Below are positions 38,459 to 46,165 of a stretch of 51,002 nt of DNA, piece by piece (positions within the stretch are counted from its first letter, which is position 1; each line of letters starts with the position of its first letter). The DNA is taken from NCBI GenBank assembly GCA_937861115.1, contig CALMBD010000113.1, forward strand, positions 1 to 51,002, in the 5' to 3' direction. Under the pieces are notes generated by a model. It saw only the letters and a list, made by a program, of their open reading frames with translations. It did not search any database and was not told the origin of the DNA. A program made the translations under genes and the position numbers. Origin of the DNA: an uncultured Bacteroidota bacterium (lineage in GTDB: Bacteria; Bacteroidota; Bacteroidia; Chitinophagales; Saprospiraceae).

Positions 38459-38923
38459 TCAATTCAGCGGCGTGCCGGCGCCGGCGGTTGCGATTTCCCG
38501 GTCCTGGTCGGCAGTTTTGGCGCCGCTTACACCGATGGCGCCGACCACCTGACCGTTGTACAGAACGGGTACGCCGCCCTGGAGGAAGGTGTAGCCGACG
38601 GTGATGAGCGCATCGCGTCCGCCGTTGATGGCGTCTTCGAGTTTTTTGCTCTCGAATTTGAACAAGGCAGCGGTACGGGCTTTTTCGATGGCCACGGTTG
38701 CGGATGCCGGGAACGAGCCGTCGAGGCGTTCGAACAGCAGCAGATGGCCGCCGGCGTCGACGATGGCGATGCTGCCGCCGGGGGCCTGGTTGGCCGCGGC
38801 GTACGTTACTGCGGCGTCCATGACTTTTTGAGCGCCTTCGAGGCTGAGGTTGGCGGTGGCGATCACCTGGGCATGGGCTGAGGCTGCCACCAACAGAAAG
38901 GCGGCGAGAAAGATGTTTTTCAT
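38459..38923 (-). CDS. Exported GlcG/HbpS-family protein
   Basis: This 154-residue protein has a signal peptide (MKNIFLAAFLLVAASAHAQ). The GlcG/HbpS fold follows: LSLEGAQKVMDAAVTYAAAN, GGSIAIVDAGGHLLLFERLDGSFPASATVAIEKARTAALFKFESKKLED, GGVPVLYNGQVVGAIGVSGAKTADQDREIATAG. HbpS homologues bind haem or cobalamin and sense redox state in some bacteria. For most members the role is unknown. It lies between the YHS lipoprotein gene (99 bp upstream) and the SMP-30-like gene, and might be cotranscribed with the former. Confidence 0.88.
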   Translation of the reverse strand: MKNIFLAAFLLVAASAHAQVIATANLSLEGAQKVMDAAVTYAAANQAPGGSIAIVDAGGHLLLFERLDGSFPASATVAIEKARTAALFKFESKKLEDAINGGRDALITVGYTFLQGGVPVLYNGQVVGAIGVSGAKTADQDREIATAGAGTPLN

Positions 38924-39022
38924 GATGGAAATGTTTGTGTGGTGGAAGGGAGGTTCCCGGGTTTAAAGGTTGCAGGGTTGGCATTGCCGTGACCCTGAAA
39001 CCTTACAGACCTGAAACATCAA

Positions 39023-39511
39023 TCAACTTTTTTTCACGAATTGCTGCTGGAATTTGGCCCACTCTTCCTTTGCTTTTGCATCGTTGCCGGGCACATCTTT
39101 TTTCCAGCCATTGACGGCCTTCTGGTTGTGCTGGTAAATGTTCCGGTTTTGGTAGGTGGTGTCGTAGGTCCACAGTTCGATGGGAGCGAGGCGCCCGACC
39201 GATACGCCGTAGGCGCAGTATCCGCCGTATTCGGGCTCGTAGGTGGCCGGGCTTGCGTCGAACGTGGCCTTGTTTTCGGCGGAGGCAAAGTAGTAGATCG
39301 CGCCTTTGTAGGTAGTCTGGAACTGCGCGTCGCCCTTCGTTTCGACGCCCTGGCGAAGGCTTACCGGGTCGTAGCCCTGAAGGATGACACCTTGTTCGTC
39401 GACATTGACCAGGTAGCCGTCGACCACTTTGCCGAGGTCGGGTTGCTGCGCGCTGGCGCAGGAATGGAGGATTGCCAGCGCGGGCAGGAGGAGAAACAAT
39501 AATTTTTTCAT
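39023..39511 (-). CDS. YHS-domain lipoprotein
   Basis: This 162-residue protein starts at the ATG at 39511. The open frame upstream overlaps the promoter. The lipobox ILHSC gives Cys18 as the lipid anchor. The YHS-like domain spans about 45-115 (VILQGYDPVSLRQG, FQTTYKGAIYYFASAENKATFDASPATYEPEYGGYCAYGVSVGR). YHS domains often occur in metal-related or redox proteins. Its function is unknown. Its promoter carries the shared palindrome (39563-39606). Confidence 0.85.
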   Translation of the reverse strand: MKKLLFLLLPALAILHSCASAQQPDLGKVVDGYLVNVDEQGVILQGYDPVSLRQGVETKGDAQFQTTYKGAIYYFASAENKATFDASPATYEPEYGGYCAYGVSVGRLAPIELWTYDTTYQNRNIYQHNQKAVNGWKKDVPGNDAKAKEEWAKFQQQFVKKS

Positions 39512-39562
39512 GGTTCTGATTCCTTTGTGTTTGGTGAAAATGGCTTTTAATAATTTACCACA

Positions 39563-39606
39563 CAAAGGTCGGGGCGATGCCGGGGCCGCAAGGTTACGCA
39601 GGTAAC
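39563..39606 (-). promoter_or_regulatory. Putative Crp/Fnr-type operator and -7 box of the YHS lipoprotein gene
   Basis: On the minus strand, palindrome GTTACCTGCGTAAC (39593-39606) is followed after exactly 22 bp by GACCTTTG (39563-39570), about 52 bp before the ATG. The same layout recurs at 42971-43014 and 50008-50051. The predicted centre near -41 fits class II activation. Confidence 0.7.
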
Positions 39607-39619
39607 AGTTGCGAAAAAA

Positions 39620-40162
39620 TCAGGTTGTCACAGGTCGAACTTTTGGAAAATCAAGCGGGATTTTTGTCAGGAGTGCTACGTAATTGGAAAAGGTAGCCTC
39701 CATGACCAGCGCTACGGCCTCCATCAGCGCACGGGCATCGAAGCCCCATTCTTCAAAATCGTCCATCATCTGGCGGGATACTTTTCCCCTGTTTTCGGCG
39801 ATGGCCCGCCCAAAATGCGCGAGAAACTGTAGTTTGGGATCGGCGATCGTCGTGGCACGCGCTTCGACGGTTTCCGTTTCGCTCAGTCCGTATGAAATGG
39901 CGTAGGTAGTATGGGCGGAGAGACAGTACGGGCTGCCGTGGAACTCTGAAACGGCCAGCAGGATCACCTCGCGTTCGATCTCCGTAAAGGAGGTTCCGCG
40001 GGCATGGCTTTGTACCAGATTCAGATAGGCTTCAAAGGCATTTGGCGAATATCCGAGTACCAGCCCGATTTTGGGGACGAACCCGAATCCCTTTTCAAGT
40101 GCATCGAAGTAAGGGGCCAGTTCGGGGGACAGTTCATCGCGTTGCGGGACGAGGATTTTCAT
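39620..40162 (-). CDS. Carboxymuconolactone decarboxylase / AhpD-like protein
   Basis: This 180-residue all-helical protein is of the AhpD family (REVILLAVSEFHGSPYCLSAHTTYAISYGLSE). The catalytic motif normally reads E-x-x-x-C-x-x-C-x-x-x-H. Here the first Cys is Ser77, while Cys80 and His84 remain, so the classic CxxC disulfide is lost and alkylhydroperoxidase activity of the standard kind is doubtful. It is separated from the VOC gene by a hairpin terminator that also holds its -7 box. Confidence 0.82.
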   Translation of the reverse strand: MKILVPQRDELSPELAPYFDALEKGFGFVPKIGLVLGYSPNAFEAYLNLVQSHARGTSFTEIEREVILLAVSEFHGSPYCLSAHTTYAISYGLSETETVEARATTIADPKLQFLAHFGRAIAENRGKVSRQMMDDFEEWGFDARALMEAVALVMEATFSNYVALLTKIPLDFPKVRPVTT

Positions 40163-40184
40163 ATGGCAAGGCTCGGTTTTGAGT

Positions 40185-40232
40185 AAAAAAAAAGATCGTT
40201 TTCACGGTACAAAGATACCTGTGAAAACGATC
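40185..40232 (-). terminator. Intrinsic terminator after the VOC gene, with a -7 box in its loop
   Basis: A perfect 12-bp stem GATCGTTTTCAC / GTGAAAACGATC (40221-40232 and 40194-40205) with a 15-nt loop is followed on the minus strand by nine T (40185-40193). The loop contains TATCTTTG (40210-40217), a perfect TAnnTTTG box placed 48 bp before the AhpD-like start. Confidence 0.85.
40210..40217 (-). promoter_or_regulatory. -7 promoter box of the AhpD-like gene, inside the terminator loop
   Basis: TATCTTTG on the minus strand matches TAnnTTTG and lies fully within the loop of the upstream terminator. Transcription would start near 40205 inside the stem, so the leader begins with half of the hairpin. 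Confidence 0.55.
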
Positions 40233-40253
40233 ACTTATGGTTAAAAATCCTGG

Positions 40254-41387
40254 TTATTCAATGGCCTGCCGCAATAAAACGGCGTGGCCGTCGGGGTCCC
40301 GGTATAGGCACATTTTTGAAGATCCGATCTCGACAGCATTGAAGGGTTTTTTGGCAAATCCCTCTTTATCAAGTTTTTGCATCAGCCCGTTCAGGTCGTC
40401 TACCTTGATTTCAGTTTGATAATGCCAGAGGTCGTCGGCGCGGCTGTCCGGCGGATATGGCCTTCCGCCCGGCGGGGCGATGTAATTCAGGAACTCCACT
40501 CCAAAACCGCTGCCGGCATGAAGCCCGTTGATGTCGAGCCGGGCGCCGAATACCTGGTTGAGGTGCTCCTGTTCCGTTCCGTAATTTTCGGAATGACCGC
40601 CGTGCACGAGGCCGAGTTGATCCCGGTAGAACGCCATGCTTTTTTCCGTGTCGGAAATGCCGATCGCGGTGTGGTCGATGCCCTGAAAAACGCTGGTCCC
40701 CTGCTGCCATTTCGGGTCTCCTTTCCCCGGCGGAAACCAGATCAATTCAAGGTTGTGCCCTTCCGGATCGCGAAAATAGAATGCCTTGATGCCGGCGGCG
40801 TTGGGCAGGTATTCCGGCAGCGTCTGCGGCGCGGTACTCACATGCGTCACCTTTGCATCCAGGAGCCTTTTGTAGGCGGCATCCATATCGCTGACCACAA
40901 TGGCCAGGTGCTGGAACCACAGGTCGTTGCTGCGTGTATCCGCCGGAATGGCGCGTGAGGGAGCGCCGTCGAAATCCATCAGGCGTATGGTTTCGCTACC
41001 CAATTGAAGCGTAACCATTTGGACCGAGTTGTTCTCCCCCTGCAATCCAAAAAGCCGGGAGACTTCTGCCCCTTCCCATTTTTCCTGCCCGGTCTGTTTA
41101 AAATCGAGCACCTCTGTAAAGAACGCCACCTCCCGGTCGAGGTCTTCCACAGTGATGCTCACGCCGGTGACCGCAGTGGCTTTCTGGGCATGGAGATTCA
41201 GGCCAGGGCCTGCAAGGAAGAACAACAGCCCGTAAAAGATGAACACCTCGTTTGGATTGGCGCCGCCTTTCCGCCTGGCTGGATGCGCGCCTGGCAGCCG
41301 CATGGATTTGATCAGGATCAGGCTGGTGATGATACCTGAGACAACGGACCCGGCCGGATAGAGGTATCGTTGAAGGATTGTTTTCAT
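40254..41387 (-). CDS. Exported two-domain VOC (glyoxalase-like) protein
   Basis: This protein has up to 377 residues. Two VOC modules are visible: about 72-215 (VTGVSITVEDLDREVAFFTEVLDF to FYFRDPEGHNLELIWFPP) and about 238-375 (GIDHTAIGISDTEKSMAFYRDQLGL to CLYRDPDGHAVLLRQ). Both keep metal-site style residues (His and Glu in DHTAIG and GHNLELI), though the final Glu of the second module is not obvious. N-terminal residues 49-68 (VFIFYGLLFFLAGPGLNLHAQ) look like a signal peptide ending at HAQ, and a start at Met30 would place it near the N-terminus. The start at 41387 adds another hydrophobic stretch, so the true start is open. It follows the GMC gene by 15 bp, in one operon. Confidence 0.8.
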   Translation of the reverse strand: MKTILQRYLYPAGSVVSGIITSLILIKSMRLPGAHPARRKGGANPNEVFIFYGLLFFLAGPGLNLHAQKATAVTGVSITVEDLDREVAFFTEVLDFKQTGQEKWEGAEVSRLFGLQGENNSVQMVTLQLGSETIRLMDFDGAPSRAIPADTRSNDLWFQHLAIVVSDMDAAYKRLLDAKVTHVSTAPQTLPEYLPNAAGIKAFYFRDPEGHNLELIWFPPGKGDPKWQQGTSVFQGIDHTAIGISDTEKSMAFYRDQLGLVHGGHSENYGTEQEHLNQVFGARLDINGLHAGSGFGVEFLNYIAPPGGRPYPPDSRADDLWHYQTEIKVDDLNGLMQKLDKEGFAKKPFNAVEIGSSKMCLYRDPDGHAVLLRQAIE

Positions 41388-41402
41388 AGCTGTGTTGTTG
41401 TA

Positions 41403-42941
41403 TTAGCGTGAAAGGAGATGTTCCCCTACGCGCAAGGCGTTGGCCATGGCAGTCAGGGAGGGGTTCACGGCCCCGGACGACGGGAAGAAACTGGTATCCA
41501 CGACGTACAGGTTGTCCAGGTCGTGGGCTTTGCAGTTCAGGTCGAGTACCGAGGTGGCAGGGTCGGCGCCGAAGCGACAGGTACCGTTCTGGTGGCTGAC
41601 GCCGCCAATGCCGAGTTTGAAGCCGTAGTATTTTGTCGTGCCGCCTACGCCTTCGCTTTCCGCCACGCGGTCCATGATCCCGATAAGTTTTTCCCGCAGG
41701 CGGCGGTAGGCTTCGAGGTTGTTCTGGGTATAATGCAGTTGAATATTGCCTTCCCTGTCTACTGCGACGCGGTTCCCGGCAAGCGGCAGGTCTTCCGCCG
41801 TGATAAAGAAATCGACGATGTGCCCGGCGAAGTGCGCCGCGTCTTTGCCGTCTTTTCCGAGATCGTCGCCTACCGCGTCGGCGAGCAGTAGCGGGTCGGC
41901 TTTGCCCATATTCTGGATGGAGCCGAGCGGATGCGGACTGTCGGGAGCGCCGTGGTAGAAATCGGGAATGATAATAGCCTTTTGGAATGTGGAGGGATTG
42001 GGTTTGGCAGAGTAGGCCAATACCACGCCGTTATTGTGGATCATCAGGTTGCGGCCCACCTGACCGCTGCTGTTGGCCAGGCCGTCGGGATGTTTTTCGC
42101 TGGCCGAGCGCAGGAGCAGCGCTGCCGAGTTGATGGCGCCGCACGACACGACGATTGTATCGGCATGGTATGTTTCTTCCATGCCTTCATGGGCTACGGT
42201 AACGCTCGTCGCCCGGCGACCGCTGGCATCTGTATTGATTTTCAGGGCTTTGCGATTGCGCAGCATCGTGACATTCGGGTATTGCAAGGCGCCCTGGATG
42301 CCCACCACGTGGCTGTCGCCCTTGGCGCCGGTAGGGTCCGGGTAACCGTCGTACAGTTCGATGTTGAGGCTGTCGCTCTGGCGTCCGTTCATATCCTGCG
42401 GCAGGCGAATGGCCAGCGGGATCGGTGCGGGGTGGTACCCTTGCGCAGCGATCGCCTGGCTGACTTCGGCCATACGCGGCTCGAAGGGCAGGGCAGGGTA
42501 GGGGTAGCCATTGGTCGCCGGTGGTTCGGTGGGGTCGATGCCCCGCGCGCCGTGGACAGCGTAAAGATGTTCTACCATATCGTACCAGGGCGCGAAGTCG
42601 GCGTACTTCAGCGGCCATTCGGGCGACAGACCGTCGAAGTGCATGGTCGCCTCGAAATCGCGTTCCCGCAGGCGCAACAGCGCACCGCCGAACATCTTGG
42701 TATTGCCGCCGACCCAATAATGGTGGTAAGGTGAAAATGCCTTTCCGTCGCGGTCGCGCCACATTTCCGTGGTTTTGTAACGGCCCTGGGCAACCGCCAG
42801 CGGGTCCCAGTTTTCCTTTTCTTTGGGCAGAAAGTCGCCGCGCTCGAGGATAAGAATGCGTTTGCCGGAAGGGGCCAGTTTGTAGGCCAGCGTTCCACCG
42901 CCGGCGCCGGTCCCGATGATGATGATATCAAAATTGGTCAT
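41403..42941 (-). CDS. GMC-family FAD-dependent oxidoreductase
   Basis: This 512-residue protein opens with the FAD-binding motif IIIIGTGAGGGTLAYKLAPSGKRILILERG. It has the GMC signature region (HHYWVGGNTKMFGGALLR, then CGAINSAALLL) and a C-terminal active-site region GGVSHQNGTCRFGADPATSVLDLNCKAHDLDNLYVVDTSFFPSSGAVNPSLTAMANALR. The His and Asn there are the usual catalytic pair. It probably oxidises an alcohol or sugar. No signal peptide is seen, in contrast to its exported neighbours. First gene of a two-gene operon with the VOC gene, under a promoter with the shared palindrome. Confidence 0.9.
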   Translation of the reverse strand: MTNFDIIIIGTGAGGGTLAYKLAPSGKRILILERGDFLPKEKENWDPLAVAQGRYKTTEMWRDRDGKAFSPYHHYWVGGNTKMFGGALLRLRERDFEATMHFDGLSPEWPLKYADFAPWYDMVEHLYAVHGARGIDPTEPPATNGYPYPALPFEPRMAEVSQAIAAQGYHPAPIPLAIRLPQDMNGRQSDSLNIELYDGYPDPTGAKGDSHVVGIQGALQYPNVTMLRNRKALKINTDASGRRATSVTVAHEGMEETYHADTIVVSCGAINSAALLLRSASEKHPDGLANSSGQVGRNLMIHNNGVVLAYSAKPNPSTFQKAIIIPDFYHGAPDSPHPLGSIQNMGKADPLLLADAVGDDLGKDGKDAAHFAGHIVDFFITAEDLPLAGNRVAVDREGNIQLHYTQNNLEAYRRLREKLIGIMDRVAESEGVGGTTKYYGFKLGIGGVSHQNGTCRFGADPATSVLDLNCKAHDLDNLYVVDTSFFPSSGAVNPSLTAMANALRVGEHLLSR

Positions 42942-42970
42942 GATTTCTTTGTGTTTTTCTTTTGACAGGA

Positions 42971-43014
42971 CAAAGGTGCGGGGAGCAGAACGTTCGGGAT
43001 GTTACGGGGGTAAC
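42971..43014 (-). promoter_or_regulatory. Putative Crp/Fnr-type operator and -7 box of the GMC-VOC operon
   Basis: On the minus strand, GTTACCCCCGTAAC (43001-43014) is followed after exactly 22 bp by CACCTTTG (42971-42978), about 30 bp before the ATG. The layout is the same as at 39563-39606 and 50008-50051. It lies in the divergent gap shared with the lipoprotein gene starting at 43132. Confidence 0.7.
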
Positions 43015-43131
43015 AAAGTGCAAAACAAGTATTTGCCGGTTGACCCAACCTCGAGCCCCGAATCAGCGTATTCATGAAGAACGTTCGAGTGGTCCTCTGT
43101 TTATTTCTTTCACCGGTAAACCGCCATTAGC

Positions 43132-44016
43132 ATGCGTAAAATCACTTTCATCTCGGTCCTCCTGCTGGTTGTTACAAGTTGCAGCAAGGAGCGCACGGTC
43201 AGTTCGTTAGACCCCAATACTATCCAGATTGACGGCGCAAATTGGGACGTAGAGCGTTCCTGTGTGCTGTTCCGAAGGGCCGGAACACCGGCCTGGTACA
43301 ATATCATGATAAAAATAGAAGGCACGGATGGCACCGCTCTGTTCATATCCCTGCCTGAAAAATGGGACAACGGCATGAATGCGGCGCCCGGAATATATCC
43401 TGTTGAAAATCAGGATATTGCTTCATTAAGGGTCTCGGCAACGTATTATCTTTCAGACGCCATGAACGGTGCGGCATTTAAGGCAGGCGACCCGGAAGGC
43501 TATGTAGAAATCATATCGGTCGACCCAGCCAATCAAACGATCAACGTGAAATTTGACCTGTCGCTGTACGATAAAAACGGAGCAAAAATGAATATCCGTA
43601 GCGGGGAGATGCAACAAATCGGCTATCAAAACAAAGCGGCTTATTCCACTTTCCTGTCCTTGTCGGCACTCCGGAACGACGAAGCCTTCCAAATCTCCGA
43701 ATACGGCAGCGATATGGTGGAAGGGCGGACGGATTGGCTGATGTATGAAAACGCCCATTACTACAGCCTGCGTTTTTCCATTCCCTGGTCTGCCAAACCG
43801 GGCGTGCATGTCTTGTCGCCGTCCGATTCTTCTGTGGTGCAGTATGCTGAAGGTGTAGGGTATCTCCTTGAATCAGCCACTTACAATATTGAATTCATTG
43901 ATTTTTGCGACGCTAAAATACGGGGCACCTTCCATGCCATCTTCCGGCACCCGACCGACCCGGCCGTGACAGTCGAGTTCAAAGACGGGCTGTTTGAGAC
44001 GAATTATGATTTCTGA
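43132..44016 (+). CDS. Lipoprotein of unknown function
   Basis: This 294-residue protein has a lipoprotein signal (ITFISVLLLVVTSCSKE, lipid Cys about residue 17). The rest is rich in short beta-strand-like segments (TIQIDGANWDVERSCVLF, GYVEIISVDPANQTINVKFDLSLYDKNGAKMNIRSGEM, YNIEFIDFCDAKIRGTFHAIFRHPTDPAVTVEFKDGLFETNYDF). The ending resembles Bacteroidota surface lipoproteins with a beta-sandwich, but I cannot name the family. It is the only + strand gene in this part and is convergent with crp, with a 13-bp gap. Confidence 0.75.
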   Translation: MRKITFISVLLLVVTSCSKERTVSSLDPNTIQIDGANWDVERSCVLFRRAGTPAWYNIMIKIEGTDGTALFISLPEKWDNGMNAAPGIYPVENQDIASLRVSATYYLSDAMNGAAFKAGDPEGYVEIISVDPANQTINVKFDLSLYDKNGAKMNIRSGEMQQIGYQNKAAYSTFLSLSALRNDEAFQISEYGSDMVEGRTDWLMYENAHYYSLRFSIPWSAKPGVHVLSPSDSSVVQYAEGVGYLLESATYNIEFIDFCDAKIRGTFHAIFRHPTDPAVTVEFKDGLFETNYDF

Positions 44017-44029
44017 ATAAAGCGGGGCA

Positions 44030-44707
44030 TTACACCAGGGCTTCCAGGTTCGGTACATAGATTTCCTTGCGTCCGAAAAACTTGACCATTCCGGCCTCTT
44101 CGAGGTCGGTAAAGAGCAGCGAGACGGTTTTGCGCGAGGCGCCGATCAGTGCTGCGATATCGCTCTGGGTGATTTCCAGCGTTATTTTTACGCCTGTACG
44201 GTAGGGTGTTCCGATGTCGCGGCAGAGGTCTTTCACAAACTCGACAAGGCGCTGGCGGGCATCCTTGAACAGCAGGATCTGGAGCCGGCGTTCGAGCCGC
44301 CCCATCCGTTCGCCGAAACGTTTGGTGAGGGTCAGGGAAAACGGCACGTAATCGCGCGCCAGTTCCTGCGCCTTTTCGACCCGGAGTTTGCAGATCAGGG
44401 TATGGTCGGTGACGGCCTGTGCAAATTCCTTGTGCCGGTTTTCGCCAAACAGGGCTTTTTCGCCGAGTATTTCGCCGCGGCCCAGAAAGGCAATGACCTG
44501 CTCGTTGCCTTCCTTGTCGTAAAAACCGATTTTGACACGGCCCTCCGCCACCAGGTAAATTTCGCGAACGGGGTCGCCTTCCATAAACAGGAAATCCGTT
44601 TTGTTGTAACAACTCAACGGATGCGACTTCATGTGGTCGTTGTATTTGTACGGACAAAGGATGTCGTACAAATCTACTTCTTCGAAAAACCAGACGCCTT
44701 TATTCAT
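44030..44707 (-). CDS. Crp/Fnr-family transcription regulator
   Basis: This 225-residue protein has an N-terminal cyclic-nucleotide-binding-like beta-roll (about 28-118; FLFMEGDPVREIYLVAEGRVKIGFYDKEGNEQVIAFLGRGEILGEKALFGE), a dimer helix, and a winged helix-turn-helix (about 181-203; QSDIAALIGASRKTVSLLF). There is no FNR-type set of four N-terminal Cys, so an iron-sulfur sensor is unlikely. The ligand is unknown. Its ATG overlaps the stop of the esterase gene (ATGA at 44704-44707). It is the last gene of an operon whose promoter holds the palindrome described at 50008-50051, so it probably regulates itself. Confidence 0.93.
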   Translation of the reverse strand: MNKGVWFFEEVDLYDILCPYKYNDHMKSHPLSCYNKTDFLFMEGDPVREIYLVAEGRVKIGFYDKEGNEQVIAFLGRGEILGEKALFGENRHKEFAQAVTDHTLICKLRVEKAQELARDYVPFSLTLTKRFGERMGRLERRLQILLFKDARQRLVEFVKDLCRDIGTPYRTGVKITLEITQSDIAALIGASRKTVSLLFTDLEEAGMVKFFGRKEIYVPNLEALV

Positions 44708-46158
44708 ACAACAACTGTTTGAGGTTTTGGAGATGAGATGTTCCGTGCGCCGGGGCGTTTGCCTTTGGCCGGTTCCACGGCTTCCACCTGGTTGAGGTGT
44801 ACCCGCCGGGAGAAAACGAGATCACCGTCCGACAACAGGCGTATCGAGTAGAGACATTCCTCCCAGTCGGCATAGGGGATAAAGTTGTCATCGTGCGTCA
44901 GGGGGTGGTGGAATTGCCGGTAGTGACAATAGTCGCGTATCTCCAGCAAGGGCTGTTGCAGGCGCCTGTTTACGTTGACCACCAGTTGTTTGGCGCTTTC
45001 GTCGAGGCGGAACTTGATAAAATCGCCGGTCACGCCGTGTGTATGGCCCGGCATATTGCCGAACAGCCAGCGCAGGGCGTGCTCAAACTCCCGCGCCCAG
45101 AACCACTCTGCGTGGGCGCCGTCGGTATGCAGGTCATAGTGGAGCAAATGGTCGTCGTGCCCTGCTTCGAGCAGGGTTTCATAGAGGTCGAGCAGGTCGC
45201 TGACCATCGTTTCGCTTTCCTGCTGACCGGCCATGAGCAGTATTTTCTGGGGCAGGGCGGGTTTTCGGTGCTGTACGTAGGGCAGAATTTCTTTGGAGAA
45301 CCACAGCGAGGGCGAGAACACGCCCGCCATACCGAAAATATCGGGTCGCTCCAGGGCGGCATACAAAGAGATCAGTCCGCCCATGCTGCTGCCCATGATA
45401 CCGGTGTCGTTGCGTCCCGGCATGGTGCGCAGGTGTTCGTCGGCAAATGGCTTGAGGATGTCGCACACGAAATCGAGGTATTTTTCTCCTTCGCCGCCGC
45501 CGTATTCCGGATGTTGCCAGGGAGAATATTCTGCGATACGGTGCTCGCCGCCGTTTTCTATGCCGATGAATATGGGTTGTGTTTCCATTCCGGCGGCGGC
45601 CTGCATCTGACTCATAAAAAGCCGGTTCAGGGCCTTGTCGATCCCCCAGGAACCGTAAACGGCGTCGGGGTTGTCGAACAGATTCTGCCCGTCCTGCATA
45701 TACACGACAGGGTATCGCTTGCCGGACGTCCAGTAATCGGGCGGAAGGCAGGCCCAGATGCGGCGTGTCCGGTTTAGTTGGGGAATGTACAATGCGGGGT
45801 GCAGGAGGAGGATATTGCCGGGCGATCTGTGTTGTTGCGCTTCCGCCTTCATATCGGTCCAGGATTCGATACTGATCCAGTACTCGCTGTCGGGTACACC
45901 GGTTTTGGAAATGCGGTTGGGGCGCTCGTTGCCCATGCTGTCGCCTTCTGCCGCCGACCAGTTGCCGCGTGTGATCTTGTACTCCAGCGTATCGCGATCT
46001 GTCTGAATATCAATACTGTACGACCCGTCGCCATTGGGTGCAAACCGGTAGGGTGTTTCAGCAGGTTGCCAGCCGTTGAAATTGCCGGCAAGGTAAAACG
46101 CAGTCCCCGCAGGGGTGTAGGGCGGAAGGGACTGAATATGGAATCGTACTGTTTTCAT
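44704..46158 (-). CDS. Esterase-family hydrolase with N-terminal carbohydrate-binding-like module
   Basis: This 484-residue protein begins with a starch/glycogen-binding-like beta-sandwich (about 1-100; AFYLAGNFNGWQPAETPYRFAPNGDGSYSIDI). An esterase D / enterochelin-esterase alpha/beta hydrolase follows (about 115-395) with VVYMQDGQNLFDN and the nucleophile Ser258 in GIMGSSMGGLIS. His (in TDGAHAEWFW) and an Asp or Glu are candidates for the rest of the triad. The C-terminal part (about 400-484) is unassigned. No signal peptide is visible, so it is probably cytoplasmic. It starts 7 bp after the upstream gene and overlaps crp by 4 bp. Confidence 0.87.
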   Translation of the reverse strand: MKTVRFHIQSLPPYTPAGTAFYLAGNFNGWQPAETPYRFAPNGDGSYSIDIQTDRDTLEYKITRGNWSAAEGDSMGNERPNRISKTGVPDSEYWISIESWTDMKAEAQQHRSPGNILLLHPALYIPQLNRTRRIWACLPPDYWTSGKRYPVVYMQDGQNLFDNPDAVYGSWGIDKALNRLFMSQMQAAAGMETQPIFIGIENGGEHRIAEYSPWQHPEYGGGEGEKYLDFVCDILKPFADEHLRTMPGRNDTGIMGSSMGGLISLYAALERPDIFGMAGVFSPSLWFSKEILPYVQHRKPALPQKILLMAGQQESETMVSDLLDLYETLLEAGHDDHLLHYDLHTDGAHAEWFWAREFEHALRWLFGNMPGHTHGVTGDFIKFRLDESAKQLVVNVNRRLQQPLLEIRDYCHYRQFHHPLTHDDNFIPYADWEECLYSIRLLSDGDLVFSRRVHLNQVEAVEPAKGKRPGARNISSPKPQTVVV

Positions 46159-46165
46159 AGTATTT

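Noticed and set aside
40254-41387. The hydrophobic N-terminus of the VOC protein considered as a fused membrane domain
   Set aside because: The second hydrophobic stretch ends in HAQ like a signal peptide, and a later start at Met30 would explain it. A true membrane domain is not needed.
44030-44707. The Crp/Fnr regulator considered as an oxygen-sensing FNR
   Set aside because: Its four cysteines (18, 33, 106, 162) are not in the N-terminal spacing needed for an FNR iron-sulfur cluster.
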